DNA of 23,103 nucleotides from BMS3ABIN04 sp964553325 (GTDB taxonomy: Bacteria > Bacteroidota > Ignavibacteria > Ignavibacteriales > Melioribacteraceae): NCBI GenBank assembly GCA_964553325.1, contig CAZKKI010000091.1:1-23103 (forward strand). The letters run 5' to 3'. The position numbers and the translations under genes are program-made. Below are positions 7,178 through 16,600 of the stretch, one piece after another (position 1 is the stretch's first letter; the number at the start of each line of letters is the position of its first letter). The notes under the pieces were generated by a model. That model worked only from the letters and a program-made list of their open reading frames with translations. It was not told the DNA's origin and did no database searches.

Positions 7178-8455
7178 ATGAAAAGAAATAATTTCTACTT
7201 TTTATTTTTTTCTTTCCTTTTTATTCTCAATATAAATGCTCAGTGGGTAAAAACGAGTTATCCTTCAACCGCTTCGGTGGAATCAATGACCTCTTGCGGA
7301 AATACTATTATGGTTGGTTCCAAATCGGAAGGAATTTATATATCCAACGATAACGGTCAAACTTGGTTGCAAAAAAATAACGGACTGCCGGCATACTTAA
7401 ATGAAGTTTCGTCCGTGGCTTGTGACGGTTCTACGTTTTATGCAACTATCATATATTCGGGATTTTATATTTCGAACGACGGTGGTAATAATTGGACGGA
7501 AGCAAATAACGGATTACCGAACGCTCCATACATAAAATCTTTTGTGTTTAGCGGGAATGATCTTTTTGTAGGCTGTGATTCGGGTGTTTATCATTCGTCC
7601 GATAACGGTGCAAATTGGACTGCGGTAAACAACGGTTTAACGGATTTGGATGTAAGAGCTCTCGGAATTATCGGGCAATATATTTTTGTATCAACTTATT
7701 CCGACGGGTTATTCAGAAGCCCGTTAAACTCGATTAATTGGACGAAGGTAAATAACGGCTTGCCGAGCAATGAATACGTTAGATGTTTTACGGAAATTTC
7801 CGGCAAAATATTTATCGGTACAACCGGCGGTGTTTATTACTCCGACAATAACGGAGATCTTTGGAATGCTGCAAATAACGGCATAGGAAATGAAATAATT
7901 ACTTCGTTGGCCGTTAGCGGTAATTATTTGTTTGCAACCCTCGGTTCGGGCGACGGCGGAGTAATGTATTCCGGCGATTTAGGTAATAGTTGGCACCCTA
8001 TAAACGACGGGTTTCCGACTTATCCTTATGCTAGAGCAGTTGTCGTTAACGATTCCTATGTTTTTGCCGGAGGTCCGGAAGATGCCGTATGGAAACGTCC
8101 GTTGAGCCAAGTAACATCGGTAAACGAAAATGACATACCGTTAGGATTCAAACTGTCCCAAAATTTTCCGAATCCGTTCGGCGAATCAAGTCCTTCCGGC
8201 AAAACAAATACAACAATTAAATATACGATTCCCGCATCGGTCGGCTCGAATTTATCGACCGATACAAAACTTGTTGTTTATGATATTTTGGGACGCGAAA
8301 TTTTAACGCTTGTTAACAAACCGCAGAATTCCGGAGAATATAAAATAGATTTCGACGTTTCTTCCGTCACCAAAGATATCCCGAGCGGTGTTTATTTTTA
8401 TAAACTTCAAGCGGGAAAATTTATCGACGTGAAGAAAATGATTTTATTAAGATAA
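7178..8455 (+). CDS. Secreted BNR/Ycf48-like repeat protein with T9SS type A sorting domain
   Basis: The protein has 425 residues. A signal peptide (ending near INAQ) is followed by about six repeats of the sialidase/BNR or Ycf48 type, each with 'S-[ND]-[DN]-x-G-x-x-W-x-x-x-N-N-G-[LI]', for example NNGLPAYLNEVSSVACDG and NNGLPSNEYVRC. BNR repeats form propeller blades and do not prove enzyme activity; no sialidase catalytic set is seen. From about residue 320 comes a T9SS sorting domain with NFPNPFG at 329, VYDILGREILTLV and a final KKMILLR. The NPFG form and the longer insertion after it differ from the NPFNP form of the left cluster and resemble the M23 gene across the convergent gap. The gene stands alone between a terminator and a convergent hairpin. 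Role unknown; a surface adhesin or binding protein is possible. Confidence 0.83.
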   Translation: MKRNNFYFLFFSFLFILNINAQWVKTSYPSTASVESMTSCGNTIMVGSKSEGIYISNDNGQTWLQKNNGLPAYLNEVSSVACDGSTFYATIIYSGFYISNDGGNNWTEANNGLPNAPYIKSFVFSGNDLFVGCDSGVYHSSDNGANWTAVNNGLTDLDVRALGIIGQYIFVSTYSDGLFRSPLNSINWTKVNNGLPSNEYVRCFTEISGKIFIGTTGGVYYSDNNGDLWNAANNGIGNEIITSLAVSGNYLFATLGSGDGGVMYSGDLGNSWHPINDGFPTYPYARAVVVNDSYVFAGGPEDAVWKRPLSQVTSVNENDIPLGFKLSQNFPNPFGESSPSGKTNTTIKYTIPASVGSNLSTDTKLVVYDILGREILTLVNKPQNSGEYKIDFDVSSVTKDIPSGVYFYKLQAGKFIDVKKMILLR

Positions 8456-8501
8456 GTGAATTAGTTAAAATTATTAAAAACATTATTGAAATTATTGCGA
8501 A

Positions 8502-8527
8502 TCTCCCCGGGTTGAAACTCGGGGAGA
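8502..8527. terminator. Strong hairpin between convergent genes, possible bidirectional terminator
   Basis: TCTCCCCGGGT (8502-8512) pairs with ACTCGGGGAGA (8517-8527) over 11 positions with one G-U wobble, around a four-base loop. It lies 46 bases after the + strand stop at 8455 and 26 bases after the minus-strand stop at 8554. No clean T-run follows on either strand, so termination is likely from position and stability but not certain. Confidence 0.6.
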
Positions 8528-8553
8528 AAATAATTGATATTCTAAAAATATTT

Positions 8554-9969
8554 TTATTTGTATTCGACGTGCATATCGTAATCCCAATCGTCAAAGTATA
8601 AATTTCCGCCTCGCCACTCTACTTCCCCTCGTTGGAAATCGACCGTTTCGCTTCTCGGATAAATTTTTGCAGGAAAGAGAGGTTGTGAAAAATCATCATT
8701 TATTATTAAATGGTAAGCATCAATTCCACCGAAGTAAAAGTATTTCGTAAATTCGTCGTCCGAGTCTATTAACCCGAACGATTGATCGACCGGAATCCAT
8801 CCGATGCCTTCAAAATAAATTTCAGCCCAATCGTGCAGATTAACAAAGCCGGGATGTAACATCCAACCGCTTTGCCACTTGGCCGGAATTCCGTTATATC
8901 TGCAGAGCGTAATAAACAACATCGCTTTTATTCCGCAATCGCCATGCATGTTTGTAATGCAGTACTCCGAGATATTACGGATTGTTGAATATTCTCTCGC
9001 ACCCGCCCATGGAATATTTTTTGAAATCCAAGTGAAAATCTTTTTTGCAATTAAATACGGATTGTTTTCATCTCCGATAATTTTTTCCGAAAGTTCTTTT
9101 ATCTTTTCGGTGAAAACGATATGGGGCGCTCTTTCCGAAGTGTACAAACGGTATAACTTGCTTCCGGTATCGTATGGTTTAATTTCATCCGGGGTGATCT
9201 CGAATTTTTGTGCGTAGGATTTTAATTTAAACGTAATATTAAACACGGTAGCGGAATCCTTAACGGCTTTCTTTTCCAAGTAAACTGTCCGCTGCAAGTG
9301 TTCGTTCGATGCGACAACATACTCATCCGTGTTAGCGGAAATAAACTCAATATCTGTTTGTCTCCGATGACCTTCGCGTGGAAAGGGCAGCCAACATCGA
9401 ATAATTTCGTTGTTTGGAACAACATTAGGATAAACTGAAAGTTTATAATTTATATTGAAAACGACCGGCGATACGGTATTGCTTTTATTAGTTTGAATTT
9501 CGTCTTTAATTCCGGAAATTAAGTTTTGTAAATAATCGCGAAACTTGTCTCTTTGCGTCCTTTCAATTTTTGATTTAATATTTTTTGCGTACTTATTTAG
9601 CAGAAAAAAGTTTGTATGAGCACGGTTAAAATAATACTTTTTGCCGTCGATTAGTTTAAATTCCAAATATCCTTCTTTTCCCCAGATCTGCAGATCTTTA
9701 ACGGTTGCGTTCGGTATATATTTTCGTATGTATTCCAAAAGTTTATCTTCCGTTAAGCGGAAATCTTTTTTGATTCTTTCCATCCGTTCTTTTTCGAATA
9801 ACAATGCCAGTTTTTCTTCGGAAGTAATGTTTCCGTATGTTATTATCGAATCGATTTTCTCACCGGCTTTGGAAAATTCGCCGTTTTCTATCAGTTGTTG
9901 CAATTCTCTGTTTTTGGTTTGTGCTGTTATTGTCATTATGCTTATAGTTAAAATTAATAAAGTTTTCAT
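8554..9969 (-). CDS. Periplasmic transglutaminase-like domain protein
   Basis: The protein has 471 residues from the ATG at 9969. A TTG six bases further up is in frame but a poorer start. A short signal peptide (MKTLLILTISIMTITAQ) leads into a charged helical region (to about 150), a beta-rich segment (about 165-270), and a transglutaminase-like core with C345 in HGDCGIKAML, H379 in NLHDWAEIYF and D395 in PVDQSFG. This is the intact Cys-His-Asp triad of the transglutaminase/papain-like superfamily. Bacterial members of this type are often amide hydrolases or peptidases rather than cross-linkers; the substrate cannot be told. The gene starts 9 bases after the stop of the M23 endopeptidase gene, so the two should share a transcript and perhaps a pathway involving peptides or cell wall. 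There is no T9SS tail, so it probably remains in the periplasm. Confidence 0.8.
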   Translation of the reverse strand: MKTLLILTISIMTITAQTKNRELQQLIENGEFSKAGEKIDSIITYGNITSEEKLALLFEKERMERIKKDFRLTEDKLLEYIRKYIPNATVKDLQIWGKEGYLEFKLIDGKKYYFNRAHTNFFLLNKYAKNIKSKIERTQRDKFRDYLQNLISGIKDEIQTNKSNTVSPVVFNINYKLSVYPNVVPNNEIIRCWLPFPREGHRRQTDIEFISANTDEYVVASNEHLQRTVYLEKKAVKDSATVFNITFKLKSYAQKFEITPDEIKPYDTGSKLYRLYTSERAPHIVFTEKIKELSEKIIGDENNPYLIAKKIFTWISKNIPWAGAREYSTIRNISEYCITNMHGDCGIKAMLFITLCRYNGIPAKWQSGWMLHPGFVNLHDWAEIYFEGIGWIPVDQSFGLIDSDDEFTKYFYFGGIDAYHLIINDDFSQPLFPAKIYPRSETVDFQRGEVEWRGGNLYFDDWDYDMHVEYK

Positions 9970-9978
9970 AGTCAAGTA

Positions 9979-11112
9979 TTATTTGATTAAAATCATTTTA
10001 CGGGTCTCTGTAAATTTTCCGGCTCTTAAAACGTAGAAGTATATTCCGCCGGGCAAATTACCCGCATCGAACGAAACCGAGTGAATTCCGGCGGTTTGAT
10101 TGCCGTTTACCAGTGTTGCGACTTCTCTCCCGAGAACATCATAAACTTTTAAAGTTACATTGTGAAATATTCCATTATATTCGGGAAATAATGAATATTT
10201 TATGTTTGTAGTTGTATAATTCCCGGCGCCTTTTCCGAAAGGGTTCGGATGGTTTTGAAATAGTTTAAACTCGTTCGCAATTGTATTTTTGTCCGGTATA
10301 TCGGTCATGGAATCGGCATTTACAACTTCCCCGGCATTTACGGTAACGGTTCGTACGTAAGCGCCGTTAAGAGCGGTTATTGTGTATGTTCCGGGTTTAA
10401 CATCACCGATTGCATAATTTTCTTTATAAACATCATCGCTACCGATTGTCGGATCGTAAAAACCGTAAGTCAGCGCGTAACTAAACGTTGTATATGGAGG
10501 CCGGGGTTTCGGATCGGGAGTTATATCAACCCTCGTATTATCTTTGGCATTCGGAACGAAACCGTAAATGGCGCCGGTTCCTTTCATTCCGAACCACAAT
10601 TCTGGGTTTCTTCTGGAGCGCTGAGCTGCATAGGATGGATCGTTCATTCTGATTTCAAAATGTAAATGAGGTCCGGTCGAATTTCCAGTATTGCCGGAGA
10701 TGGCAATCGGGGCTTTTGCTTTAACTGAATTACCCGTTTGTACTAACGGTTTGGTTAAATGAAAATATAAGAAATATACATCTTTGTTATTCCATTTGCT
10801 TTTGAGAAATATGTAATTGCCTGCCCCGTTCGGCTCGTAGCCACCGATGGTGTCATTGGGATTGTAACCGACAAAATAAACGGTTGCATCGGTAACAGCA
10901 TAAACGGTATCGTAAGTTATACGCATATCGATACCTCTGTGGGCATTTTCGTTATCCCAAAATCTGGGTTCTCCGTAAAGGTAACTTCCGTATATTTCAA
11001 TATTGTCGGGTACGGGCCGCTCTATTCTGAACTGTTGCGCAAGAATAGTATCGAACAATCCGAATATAACAACTATAAAAAATACAGTTTTATAGTAAAG
11101 TAAATTATTCAT
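9979..11112 (-). CDS. Secreted M23-family zinc metallopeptidase with T9SS type A sorting domain
   Basis: The protein has 377 residues. The signal peptide ends near A25-Q26. The M23 (LytM/lysostaphin-like) core is complete: H58 and D62 in HRGIDM, H118 in YFHL, and H149/H151 in GPHLHFEIR, the expected zinc ligands and catalytic histidines. Enzymes with all of these usually cut peptide bridges in peptidoglycan, in contrast to degenerate EnvC-like members. Between core and tail is a small beta domain (about 190-265, 'V-K-P-G-T-Y-T-I-T-A-L-N-G') resembling carboxypeptidase-regulatory folds. The sorting domain has NHPNPFG at 287, VYDVLGREVATLV and ends KMILIK. T9SS export predicts action outside the cell, on released or foreign peptidoglycan or on protein; this is inference. 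AAGG lies just upstream of the ATG. It heads a two-gene minus-strand unit with the transglutaminase-like gene. Confidence 0.88.
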   Translation of the reverse strand: MNNLLYYKTVFFIVVIFGLFDTILAQQFRIERPVPDNIEIYGSYLYGEPRFWDNENAHRGIDMRITYDTVYAVTDATVYFVGYNPNDTIGGYEPNGAGNYIFLKSKWNNKDVYFLYFHLTKPLVQTGNSVKAKAPIAISGNTGNSTGPHLHFEIRMNDPSYAAQRSRRNPELWFGMKGTGAIYGFVPNAKDNTRVDITPDPKPRPPYTTFSYALTYGFYDPTIGSDDVYKENYAIGDVKPGTYTITALNGAYVRTVTVNAGEVVNADSMTDIPDKNTIANEFKLFQNHPNPFGKGAGNYTTTNIKYSLFPEYNGIFHNVTLKVYDVLGREVATLVNGNQTAGIHSVSFDAGNLPGGIYFYVLRAGKFTETRKMILIK

Positions 11113-11170
11113 TGAACCTTAATAAGTAATTTGTATATTGAATATAATAAAAACAAGCGATTTATCGGAA

Positions 11171-12769
11171 ATGAATTCGGTTAAAAAAGCTTTTATAAAC
11201 GGAAAGATTTATACCGTTAATTCTGTTAAGCCGTGGGCAGAAGCGGTTTTGGTTTTTGGCAATAAAATAGGGTTTGTGGGAAGTACGGACCAAGTAAAAG
11301 CATATCTGGACGGTTCCACGGAAATAATTGATCTTCAAGGGAAATTAATGTTGCCCGGTTTCATTGATTCCCATGCTCATATTGTTCTCGGCGGGTTCTC
11401 TTTGACAAGCGTGGATTTATCGACGGCAAAATCCCGAAAGGAATTTGTGAATACGCTTGCCGAATACGTTCGGGAAAATAAAAACAATTGGGTTACCGGC
11501 GGTAATTGGAACCACCAAAATTGGATTGAGAAAACTTTGCCGAGAAAAGAGTGGATTGACGAATTCAGTAATACCACACCTGTATTTGTTGTACGAATGG
11601 ACTATCACATGGCTTTGGCAAATTCGGTTGCGTTAAAGTTAGCCGGAATAACGAAAAACACTCCCGACCCGCCCGGGGGGTTTATTGAAAGGGACAAATT
11701 AACGGGCGAGCCGACGGGAATTTTGAAAGATAAAGCGATGGGGTTAATACAGAAAATAATTCCGCAGCCTTCCGTGGCGGACTATTTACAAGCTATTAAT
11801 CTGGCAATGAACGAAGCGGTAAGGTTCGGTGTAACTTCTATTCACGATATAACTTATAAAAATCATTTTTGGGCATTGCAAAAAGCCGAAAAGGAAAACC
11901 GGTTGACGGCGCGTGTTTATACCCGGTTGGAAGTAGAAAAATATAAAGCTTTAATCGATTCGGAAATTCAATATGATTTCGGAAGCGATTTTTTGAAGGT
12001 CGGCTCCTTAAAAGCTTTTGCCGACGGGGCTTTGGGTTCATCAACCGCTTATTTTTTCGAACCGTATGCCGACAACCCCGATAATTACGGACTTCCGATG
12101 GAAATTCTTGAATCCGGTGAATTGGAAAAAATGATCTTCGAGAGTGATAAGAAAAAATTACAATTATCTATTCATGCAATCGGCGACCGTGCAATTTCGG
12201 AGATTATTGATATTGTTGAACGGCTTGATTCGGTTAATCCCAAGTGGGACAGACGTTTCCGCATCGAACATGCTCAACACATGCATGAAAAAGATTTTAA
12301 CAGAATGAGAAAAATGAATATAATCGTTTCGGCACAGCCTTATCATTTATACGTTGACGGCGATTGGATGTCGGAAAAAATAGGCGAAGAAAGATTAAAG
12401 AATTCTTACGCTTTCAAAAAATTCCTAAAAAACAATATAAAATTATGTTTCGGTAGCGATTGGCCCGTTGTTACTATAAATCCGCTTAAAGGAATTTATG
12501 CTGCGGTAACCAGATACACGGAAAAAAACGAAAGAGGGGAAGGCCTGATCCCGGAAGAAAAACTCACGGTGGAAGAAGCGGTTAAAGCGTACACAATTGG
12601 CGGCGCTTATGCGGCTTTTCAAGAAAATAAGTTGGGAAGTATAGAAACCGGAAAGCTTGCTGATTTTGCGGTTCTTTCCAGAAATATATTTCAAATTAAT
12701 AAAGAAGAAATTAATAATGTTAAAGTTATAATGACGGTTGTGGATGGAAAAGTCGTATATGAAAAATAA
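11171..12769 (+). CDS. YtcJ-type metal-dependent amidohydrolase (Amidohydro_3 family)
   Basis: The protein has 532 residues from the ATG at 11171. An in-frame TTG at 11138 exists, but the family normally begins with the short strand seen here (AFINGKIYTVN). Metal-site motifs are present: H68 and H70 in DSHAH, H335 in HAIGDRA, H367 in IEHAQHMH and D430 in GSDWPV, with the family signature SLKAFADGALGS. Such proteins are zinc- or iron-dependent hydrolases of amides or related bonds; members of this subgroup have widely differing substrates, so none is assigned. There is no signal peptide, so it should be cytoplasmic, unlike nearly all neighbours. The C-terminal 'G-K-L-A-D-F-A-V-L' small beta domain is intact. 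It is divergent from the M23 gene with 58 bases between the start codons. Confidence 0.87.
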   Translation: MNSVKKAFINGKIYTVNSVKPWAEAVLVFGNKIGFVGSTDQVKAYLDGSTEIIDLQGKLMLPGFIDSHAHIVLGGFSLTSVDLSTAKSRKEFVNTLAEYVRENKNNWVTGGNWNHQNWIEKTLPRKEWIDEFSNTTPVFVVRMDYHMALANSVALKLAGITKNTPDPPGGFIERDKLTGEPTGILKDKAMGLIQKIIPQPSVADYLQAINLAMNEAVRFGVTSIHDITYKNHFWALQKAEKENRLTARVYTRLEVEKYKALIDSEIQYDFGSDFLKVGSLKAFADGALGSSTAYFFEPYADNPDNYGLPMEILESGELEKMIFESDKKKLQLSIHAIGDRAISEIIDIVERLDSVNPKWDRRFRIEHAQHMHEKDFNRMRKMNIIVSAQPYHLYVDGDWMSEKIGEERLKNSYAFKKFLKNNIKLCFGSDWPVVTINPLKGIYAAVTRYTEKNERGEGLIPEEKLTVEEAVKAYTIGGAYAAFQENKLGSIETGKLADFAVLSRNIFQINKEEINNVKVIMTVVDGKVVYEK

Positions 12770-12774
12770 ATACG

Positions 12775-12800
12775 ACTGCCGCCGTTACCGTAGTTTTATT
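12775..12800 (+). terminator. Possible weak terminator after the amidohydrolase gene
   Basis: ACTGC-C-G (12775-12781) pairs with C-C-GTAGT (12788-12794), with one G-U pair and one C-C mismatch, around a six-base loop. TTTATTTC follows. It lies 5 bases after the stop codon. A second, weaker inverted repeat GATAAA/TTTATC (12821-12833) is followed by a T-run. Confidence 0.4.
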
Positions 12801-12888
12801 TCAATGCCGGAAAATATTCGGATAAAATTTATCTAACTTTTTTTATTATTAATCGTCAAAATAATAACATCAAAAACAAGAGGTGAAA

Positions 12889-13626
12889 ATGAAATTTGTA
12901 AAATTCTTAGCGGTAATTTTAGTGTTTTTTTCGTCGCAAATGTTTGCTCAGTCGATAGATGACATTTTGCAAAAACATTTTGACGCAATAGGACAAAAAA
13001 AATTGTTGGAAAAAGGGCAATTTGTTGCTAAAGGTAAAGTAATTCGCGGACAAATGGAAATACCCTACACGTCTTTTCATAAAAAACCGATGAAGTTCAA
13101 ATCGGTTGCAACTTTTCAAGGGATGGAAATTGTTCAAGCATTCGACGGACAGAAAGGTTGGACAATTAATCCGTTTACCGGTTCCACAAAACCCGAACCG
13201 CTTACGGACGAACAGAACGAAAAGATGAAAATTCAAGCCGACTTCGGGGGATTGTTCCACAATTATAAGGAAAAAGGTTACAAGGTGACTTTACTCGGTA
13301 AAGAAACAATGGACGATGTTGATGTTTACGTTATCGAACTTTTAAGACCTAACGGAGATGATATTAAAGTTTATATGGATGCGGAAAATTATGTGATTTT
13401 GAAAACGAAATTTAAAACGAAAGTGCAAGGTACCGAACAAGAATTCGAAACTTATTTGAGTAACTATAAATCCGTTGATGGAATAGTCGACCCGTTCGAT
13501 ATCGAAACGAAATTTAAAGGAAACACGGTTAGCCATATCATTATCGATTCGATCGATTATAACGTTGATTTACCCGATTCGATTTTCCAAATGCCTGCGG
13601 ATAAACCGGCTGAAGAGAAAAAATAA
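12889..13626 (+). CDS. LolA-like periplasmic protein (outer-membrane lipoprotein-sorting type)
   Basis: The protein has 245 residues from the ATG at 12889. The in-frame GTG at 12883 lies inside the ribosome site AGAGGTG (12879-12885), so the ATG is preferred. A signal peptide ends near A20 (QMFAQ). The rest is beta-rich and matches proteins usually annotated as outer membrane lipoprotein-sorting protein (LolA/LolB-like fold): 'D-D-I-L-Q-K-H-F-D-A-I-G', then 'A-F-D-G-Q-K-G-W-T-I-N-P', 'V-Y-V-I-E-L', 'Y-M-D-A-E-N-Y-V-I-L-K' and a C-terminal 'I-D-S-I-D-Y-N-V-D-L-P-D-S-I-F'. LolA carries lipoproteins through the periplasm, but these stand-alone relatives are numerous and their cargo is not known. 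It lies 13 bases upstream of the large propeller gene and is likely co-transcribed with it. Confidence 0.75.
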   Translation: MKFVKFLAVILVFFSSQMFAQSIDDILQKHFDAIGQKKLLEKGQFVAKGKVIRGQMEIPYTSFHKKPMKFKSVATFQGMEIVQAFDGQKGWTINPFTGSTKPEPLTDEQNEKMKIQADFGGLFHNYKEKGYKVTLLGKETMDDVDVYVIELLRPNGDDIKVYMDAENYVILKTKFKTKVQGTEQEFETYLSNYKSVDGIVDPFDIETKFKGNTVSHIIIDSIDYNVDLPDSIFQMPADKPAEEKK

Positions 13627-13639
13627 AAGGTAAAATAAA

Positions 13640-16600
13640 ATGAAAAAACTGTTATTAGTATTGCTTGCGATTCTTCTGGCGGGCGGTGCAACGTTTTCGC
13701 AAACCCAAAAGAAAAAACTTAAACCGTCATTTTTCGGAGAATTGAAAGCGAGGGAAATTGGTCCGGCAATAATGAGCGGTAGAATCTCAGCCGTCGATGC
13801 CTCGGCTAAAAATCCTCTATTGGTTTATGTCGGTTCGGCAAGCGGTGGTTTATGGAAAACAAAAAACGGCGGTACAACTTTTAAACCTGTATTTGACGAA
13901 CATGTACAATCGATCGGCGCAATAGCGATCGATCAAAACCATAACGATACGGTTTGGGTAGGAACGGGCGAACCGTGGACACGTAACAGTGTAAGTGTTG
14001 GAGCGGGAGTGTTCAAAACAACAAACGGCGGGGAAGACTGGGAATTTACGGGATTAAAAGCCACCGACAATATTGCAGATATAGTTATAAATCCCTTGAA
14101 CGGTGATGAAGTGTTCGTTGCCGCACTCGGTAACATTTGGAAGCCGAACAATGAACGCGGTGTTTTTAAAACATCCGACGGCGGAAAAACATGGAGTAAG
14201 GTTCTCTTTGTCGATGAAAATACAGGTTGTTCCGATTTGGCAATTGATCCGGAAAATCCGGATATAATATTTGCAGGTATGTGGGATTTTAGAAGAAAAC
14301 CTTACACGTTCCGGTCGGGCGGCAAGGGTAGCGGTTTGTATAAATCGACCGACGGCGGAGAATCTTGGGAAAAATTATCCGAAGGTTTACCCGAAGGAGA
14401 ACTCGGTAGAATTGCGGTGGCGATTTCACCCGTTAATACTAATATAGTTTATGCTTTAATCGAATCGAAGGAAACCGCTTTGTATCGTTCGCTCGATAAA
14501 GGAAAAACTTGGGAAAAGCGATCTTCATCGTCTATTGTCGGTGAACGTCCTTTTTATTTTTCCGCAATTATTCCCGATCCGGTCGATACGAACAGATTTT
14601 ATAAACCCGGCTTTACTTTATATGTAAGCGACGACGGAGGTTATTCGTATACTTCTCCTTTCGTTGAAGGCGGAAGAGTACATAGCGATATTCATGCTGT
14701 TTGGATAAACCCCAATAACAACCGACATTTATATATCGGTACGGACGGAGGATTTTACGTTTCTTACGATAAAGGAAGCACATGGCAACATGCACAAAAT
14801 TTACCTGTGGCCCAATTTTATCATATCAGCACCGACAATGAAGAACCGTATAATGTATACGGCGGTTTGCAAGATAACGGTTCGTGGATTGGTAAATCGA
14901 AAGGATTAAACGGTATCACGAATTGCGATTGGGAAAATGTGGGGTATGGCGACGGATTTAATGTTTTGCCTGATCCGACCGATAAAAATATTTTGTATTG
15001 GCTTTATCAAGGTGGTCAGTTGATGAGGTTTTATAAAGATACGCGCGAGATAAAAGAAATCAAACCATTTTCGGACGACCCGGATATAAAACTGAGATTT
15101 AATTGGGATACACCGATTTATTTCTCGCCGACTCAAAAAGGTGTTTTGTATATCGGAGCACAATTCTTGTTTAGGTCGGATGACCGAGGTGATTCGTGGA
15201 AAAAAATTTCACCGGATTTAACAACCAATGATCCGGAAAAACAGAAACAAGAAGAATCCGGTGGATTGACGATAGATAATTCCACCGCCGAAAACCACTG
15301 CACCATTTTTACGATAAGTGAATCCCCCAAGGATAAAAATGTTATTTGGGCGGGAACTGACGACGGAAATTTACAAATAACCACAAACGGCGGAAAAACT
15401 TGGGAGAATGTTGTTTCAAACATTCCGGACCTACCGGAAAACACTTGGTGTGCAAAAATTATAGCGAGCAACTTCGATAGGGAAACGGCATATGCCGTAT
15501 TCGACGGACACCGGAACGGCGATAAAAACGTTTATGTTTATAAAACAACCGATCTCGGTAAAAATTGGTTCTCGCTTGCCACCGAGGATATTGAAGGGTA
15601 TGCAAGAACTATTTTGGAAGATCCGGTAAATCCCGATTTATTGTTTCTTGGAACCGAATTCGGACTTTACGTATCGATTGACGGCGGGGAACAATGGGTG
15701 CGATTTAAAAATAAAGTTCCGAAAGTACCTATTTACGAAATGACGATCCAACCTAAAACATCGGACTTGGTGATTGGAACACACGGTAGGGGAGTTTTAA
15801 TTATTGATGATATTTCTCCATTGCGTTTATTGACGGATACGGTTTTGGCTTCCGATATTTATATTTTCCCGACCAAACCGTATTTTATAACAAATCCGAA
15901 GTTTGCTTACGGTATTTCAGGCGATCAAGAATTTTTCGGTCCCAATCCAAGCTCGGCGGTAATGATTAACTATTATATGAAAAAGAGACATATTTTCGGT
16001 GATATGAAAATAGAAATTTATAACAACGAAAGTAAATTGGTAAAAACTTTACCGGCGGGAAAAAGAAAAGGAATAAATCGAGTTCCATGGTATGTGCGCA
16101 AGAAACCGCCTAAAGTTAAAGCGTCGTCGCCTACGTTGGCCTTTAGAACGGCGTTTGGGCCTACTTTCCCTCCGGGTAAGTACACTGTAAAAATCATCAA
16201 GGGAAATAAAGAATATTCCGCTCCGGTGGAAATAAAATATCCCAAAACGGAAAGACATTCTCTCGAAGAAATGAAATTGCAATACGAAGTTTTGAGTAAG
16301 GCATACGGTTTATTGGAAGATATATCATTTAAGGACAAACAAATAACAACATTACAAACAAAACTTAAAAATATTAAAGATAAAGTGAATATAGATTGTG
16401 ATGAATTTATCCGGGAATTGGAAAAGATTCATAAAACATTGGTTTCAACAAGTCCTCATAGGATTTCAGGACAAATCAGACTGGCGGAAAAAGTTGCGGA
16501 CGTTTATTCAGGAATAATAAATTATCTTGGAAAGCCGACCGATTCACAGATGAAGAGACTTGAATTATTAACGAAAGAGTTTAAAAGAATTTCCGGTGAG

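Noticed and set aside
7178..8455. Sialidase activity for the BNR-repeat protein
   Set aside because: Only the blade repeats are present; the arginine triad and other catalytic residues of sialidases are not recognisable.
8470..8496. Three ATTATT copies as a regulatory or CRISPR-like repeat
   Set aside because: The unit is six bases of simple AT sequence in a short convergent gap and spacing is irregular; chance in AT-rich DNA explains it.
9970..9975. TTG at 9975 as the start of the transglutaminase-like gene
   Set aside because: An ATG six bases downstream begins a normal signal peptide; the TTG adds only two residues and has no ribosome site.
11138..11170. TTG at 11138 as the start of the amidohydrolase
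   Set aside because: It would add eleven residues ahead of the usual family N-terminus; ATG at 11171 fits better.
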